NCBI GenBank assembly: GCA_900771195.1
Contig: CAAGMZ010000019.1
Location: 189,369 to 253,368, forward strand
DNA length: 64,000 nt
Direction of reading: 5' to 3'
Origin: Lachnospiraceae bacterium
GTDB lineage: Bacteria > Bacillota > Clostridia > Lachnospirales > Lachnospiraceae
Position numbers and translations under genes: made by a program. The notes beneath the pieces are model-generated. The model saw only the letters and a list, made by a program, of their open reading frames with translations, had not been told where the DNA came from and searched no databases. Shown here piece by piece: positions 62,879 through 64,000 of the stretch; the stretch's first letter is position 1, and each line of letters opens with the position of its first letter.

Positions 62879-62956
62879 TAAAAAGAGGATTTTGGAAAGA
62901 AATTTTGTGAAAAAGTACAAAATAAGGAGTGAAGGAAATGACACATACAAGTGGGA

Positions 62957-62992
62957 GCTTTAGGAACCTATGAATTTACATTGCTCTCAAAC
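62957..62992 (-). repeat. Degenerate terminal CRISPR repeat
   Basis: It differs from the other 15 visible repeats, which look identical, only in the plus-strand block GGAACC in place of TAACCC (positions 7-12). Terminal decay marks the leader-distal end of an array. Confidence 0.9.
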
Positions 62993-64000
62993 TCTTGGTA
63001 AAAAAGCAAAGCTTCCAAGTGTGCTTTATAACCCTATGAATTTACATTGCTCTCAAACTCTGCAAATAGATTTCGCCGTTAAATTCTGCTTTATAACCCT
63101 ATGAATTTACATTGCTCTCAAACGAGCGTGAAACGGACAGCCCAGAGGAAGCTGCTTTATAACCCTATGAATTTACATTGCTCTCAAACACATTTCCAGA
63201 AATAGTTGTAGCGCCCGTCGCTTTATAACCCTATGAATTTACATTGCTCTCAAACAAAAGTTGAGCGTGATGAGACCTCATCCGGCTTTATAACCCTATG
63301 AATTTACATTGCTCTCAAACTTATATTATTGTAAAGTTCATTAGATACAGCTTTATAACCCTATGAATTTACATTGCTCTCAAACATTGAGGACTTAACA
63401 CAATCAATGTATTTAGCTTTATAACCCTATGAATTTACATTGCTCTCAAACACAATCCTGAAGTGCCGGATTACAGCTAACGCTTTATAACCCTATGAAT
63501 TTACATTGCTCTCAAACGGTCGGCACGCATCTATTGTTAGAAAGACCGCTTTATAACCCTATGAATTTACATTGCTCTCAAACACTTTACAATCTGAAAA
63601 GACTATTGAAAAAGCTTTATAACCCTATGAATTTACATTGCTCTCAAACGGCGTCATCTGGATGATGAGGATAAGGAAGGCTTTATAACCCTATGAATTT
63701 ACATTGCTCTCAAACAGTAAAACCAAAACAGGCGGAAAGACTTAGCTTTATAACCCTATGAATTTACATTGCTCTCAAACACTTGCCCAGACTTTACACA
63801 TGTCCTCACAGCTTTATAACCCTATGAATTTACATTGCTCTCAAACCGAGAGCAAATCGCAGTCAAACAGTCAGCCGCTTTATAACCCTATGAATTTACA
63901 TTGCTCTCAAACTACTCAGACTGGACCCAGTCATAGACTTTCGCTTTATAACCCTATGAATTTACATTGCTCTCAAACCAATAAATCTACTACTGTGTAT
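62957..64000 (-). CRISPR. CRISPR array, type II-A-like repeat, trailer end (16 repeats, truncated by window)
   Basis: Sixteen 36-bp repeats start at 62957, 63023, 63088, 63154, 63220, 63285, 63350, 63416, 63482, 63548, 63614, 63680, 63745, 63811, 63877 and 63943, separated by 15 complete spacers of 29-30 bp and one partial. On the minus strand each repeat begins GTTTGAGAGCAATG and ends GGGTTATAAAGC, the pattern of type II-A repeats. The repeat at 62957 has three substitutions (plus-strand repeat positions 7, 8 and 10) and is therefore the old, trailer end. Transcription should run on the minus strand from a leader right of the window. No cas gene or tracrRNA is inside the window. Confidence 0.97.

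Noticed and set aside
62837..62956. CRISPR leader or tracrRNA next to the first repeat
   Set aside because: The repeat at 62957 is degenerate, marking the trailer end, and no anti-repeat complementarity was seen in this interval.
1..64000. rRNA, tRNA, transposase, phage or plasmid genes
   Set aside because: None were recognised by eye; all long frames fit chromosomal genes. A tRNA scan was not possible here.

Overview
The window looks like chromosome of a Gram-positive, moderately low-GC anaerobe of the Lachnospiraceae (Clostridia). The case rests on content: an NADPH-type glutamate synthase pair, ATP-dependent PEP carboxykinase, spore genes spoVAD and spoVAE, a class A penicillin-binding protein, a small DUF4250 protein, and the DUF5716/DUF5717 pair that I associate with this family. 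Ribosome binding sites are strong AGGAGG types and many sigma-A-like promoters can be read. I see no rRNA, tRNA, insertion sequence or prophage. The genus cannot be fixed from the sequence alone.

Layout. 1-5.9 kb: gltB-gltD (minus strand, gltD cut by the window edge) behind a promoter with four copies of an 8-bp element. 6.2-18.9 kb: mostly single housekeeping genes (DUF3810 protease-like membrane protein, lipid kinase, beta-CASP metallo-hydrolase, PAP2 phosphatase, YigZ protein, DUF4250, clpB, cytidylyltransferase, pckA) and an ABC-2-type exporter. 19.0-20.7 kb: a MarR regulator overlapping an iron-dependent alcohol dehydrogenase. 20.7-25.8 kb: a Bce-like module made of an FtsX-type ABC transporter and a two-component system, with a BceR-like operator between them. 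25.8-39.4 kb: a tightly packed minus-strand envelope run, from valS through a GT2-GtrA fusion, a phosphodiester glycosidase, a TcaA-like protein, MoxR, DUF58, a transglutaminase and two paralogous amidases, running on into the response regulator and kinase.

39.5-46.4 kb holds the most interesting block. It is a four-gene cassette of unknown function: a large DUF5717 solenoid protein, a divergent Hsp70/actin-fold DUF5716 protein, a repeat protein and a two-span coiled-coil membrane protein, placed just downstream of rarA. 47.7-59.2 kb: polysaccharide deacetylase, a small membrane protein, a class A PBP, ilvE, spoVAE/spoVAD without spoVAC, a SprA-related metalloprotease-like protein, aminopeptidase P, a YitT transporter and galE. 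59.3-62.8 kb: a cytidylyltransferase-aminotransferase fusion and an EAL protein with a degenerate GGDEF domain. 62.96-64.0 kb: the trailer end of a type II-A-like CRISPR array with 16 repeats, which continues past the window; its leader and cas genes should lie to the right.

How they fit together. Most of the accessory content concerns the cell envelope: peptidoglycan synthesis and hydrolysis, lipid-linked glycosyl transfer, peptide-antibiotic sensing and export, and phospho-headgroup activation. The DUF5717 cassette is physically next to it, but a functional link is only inference.
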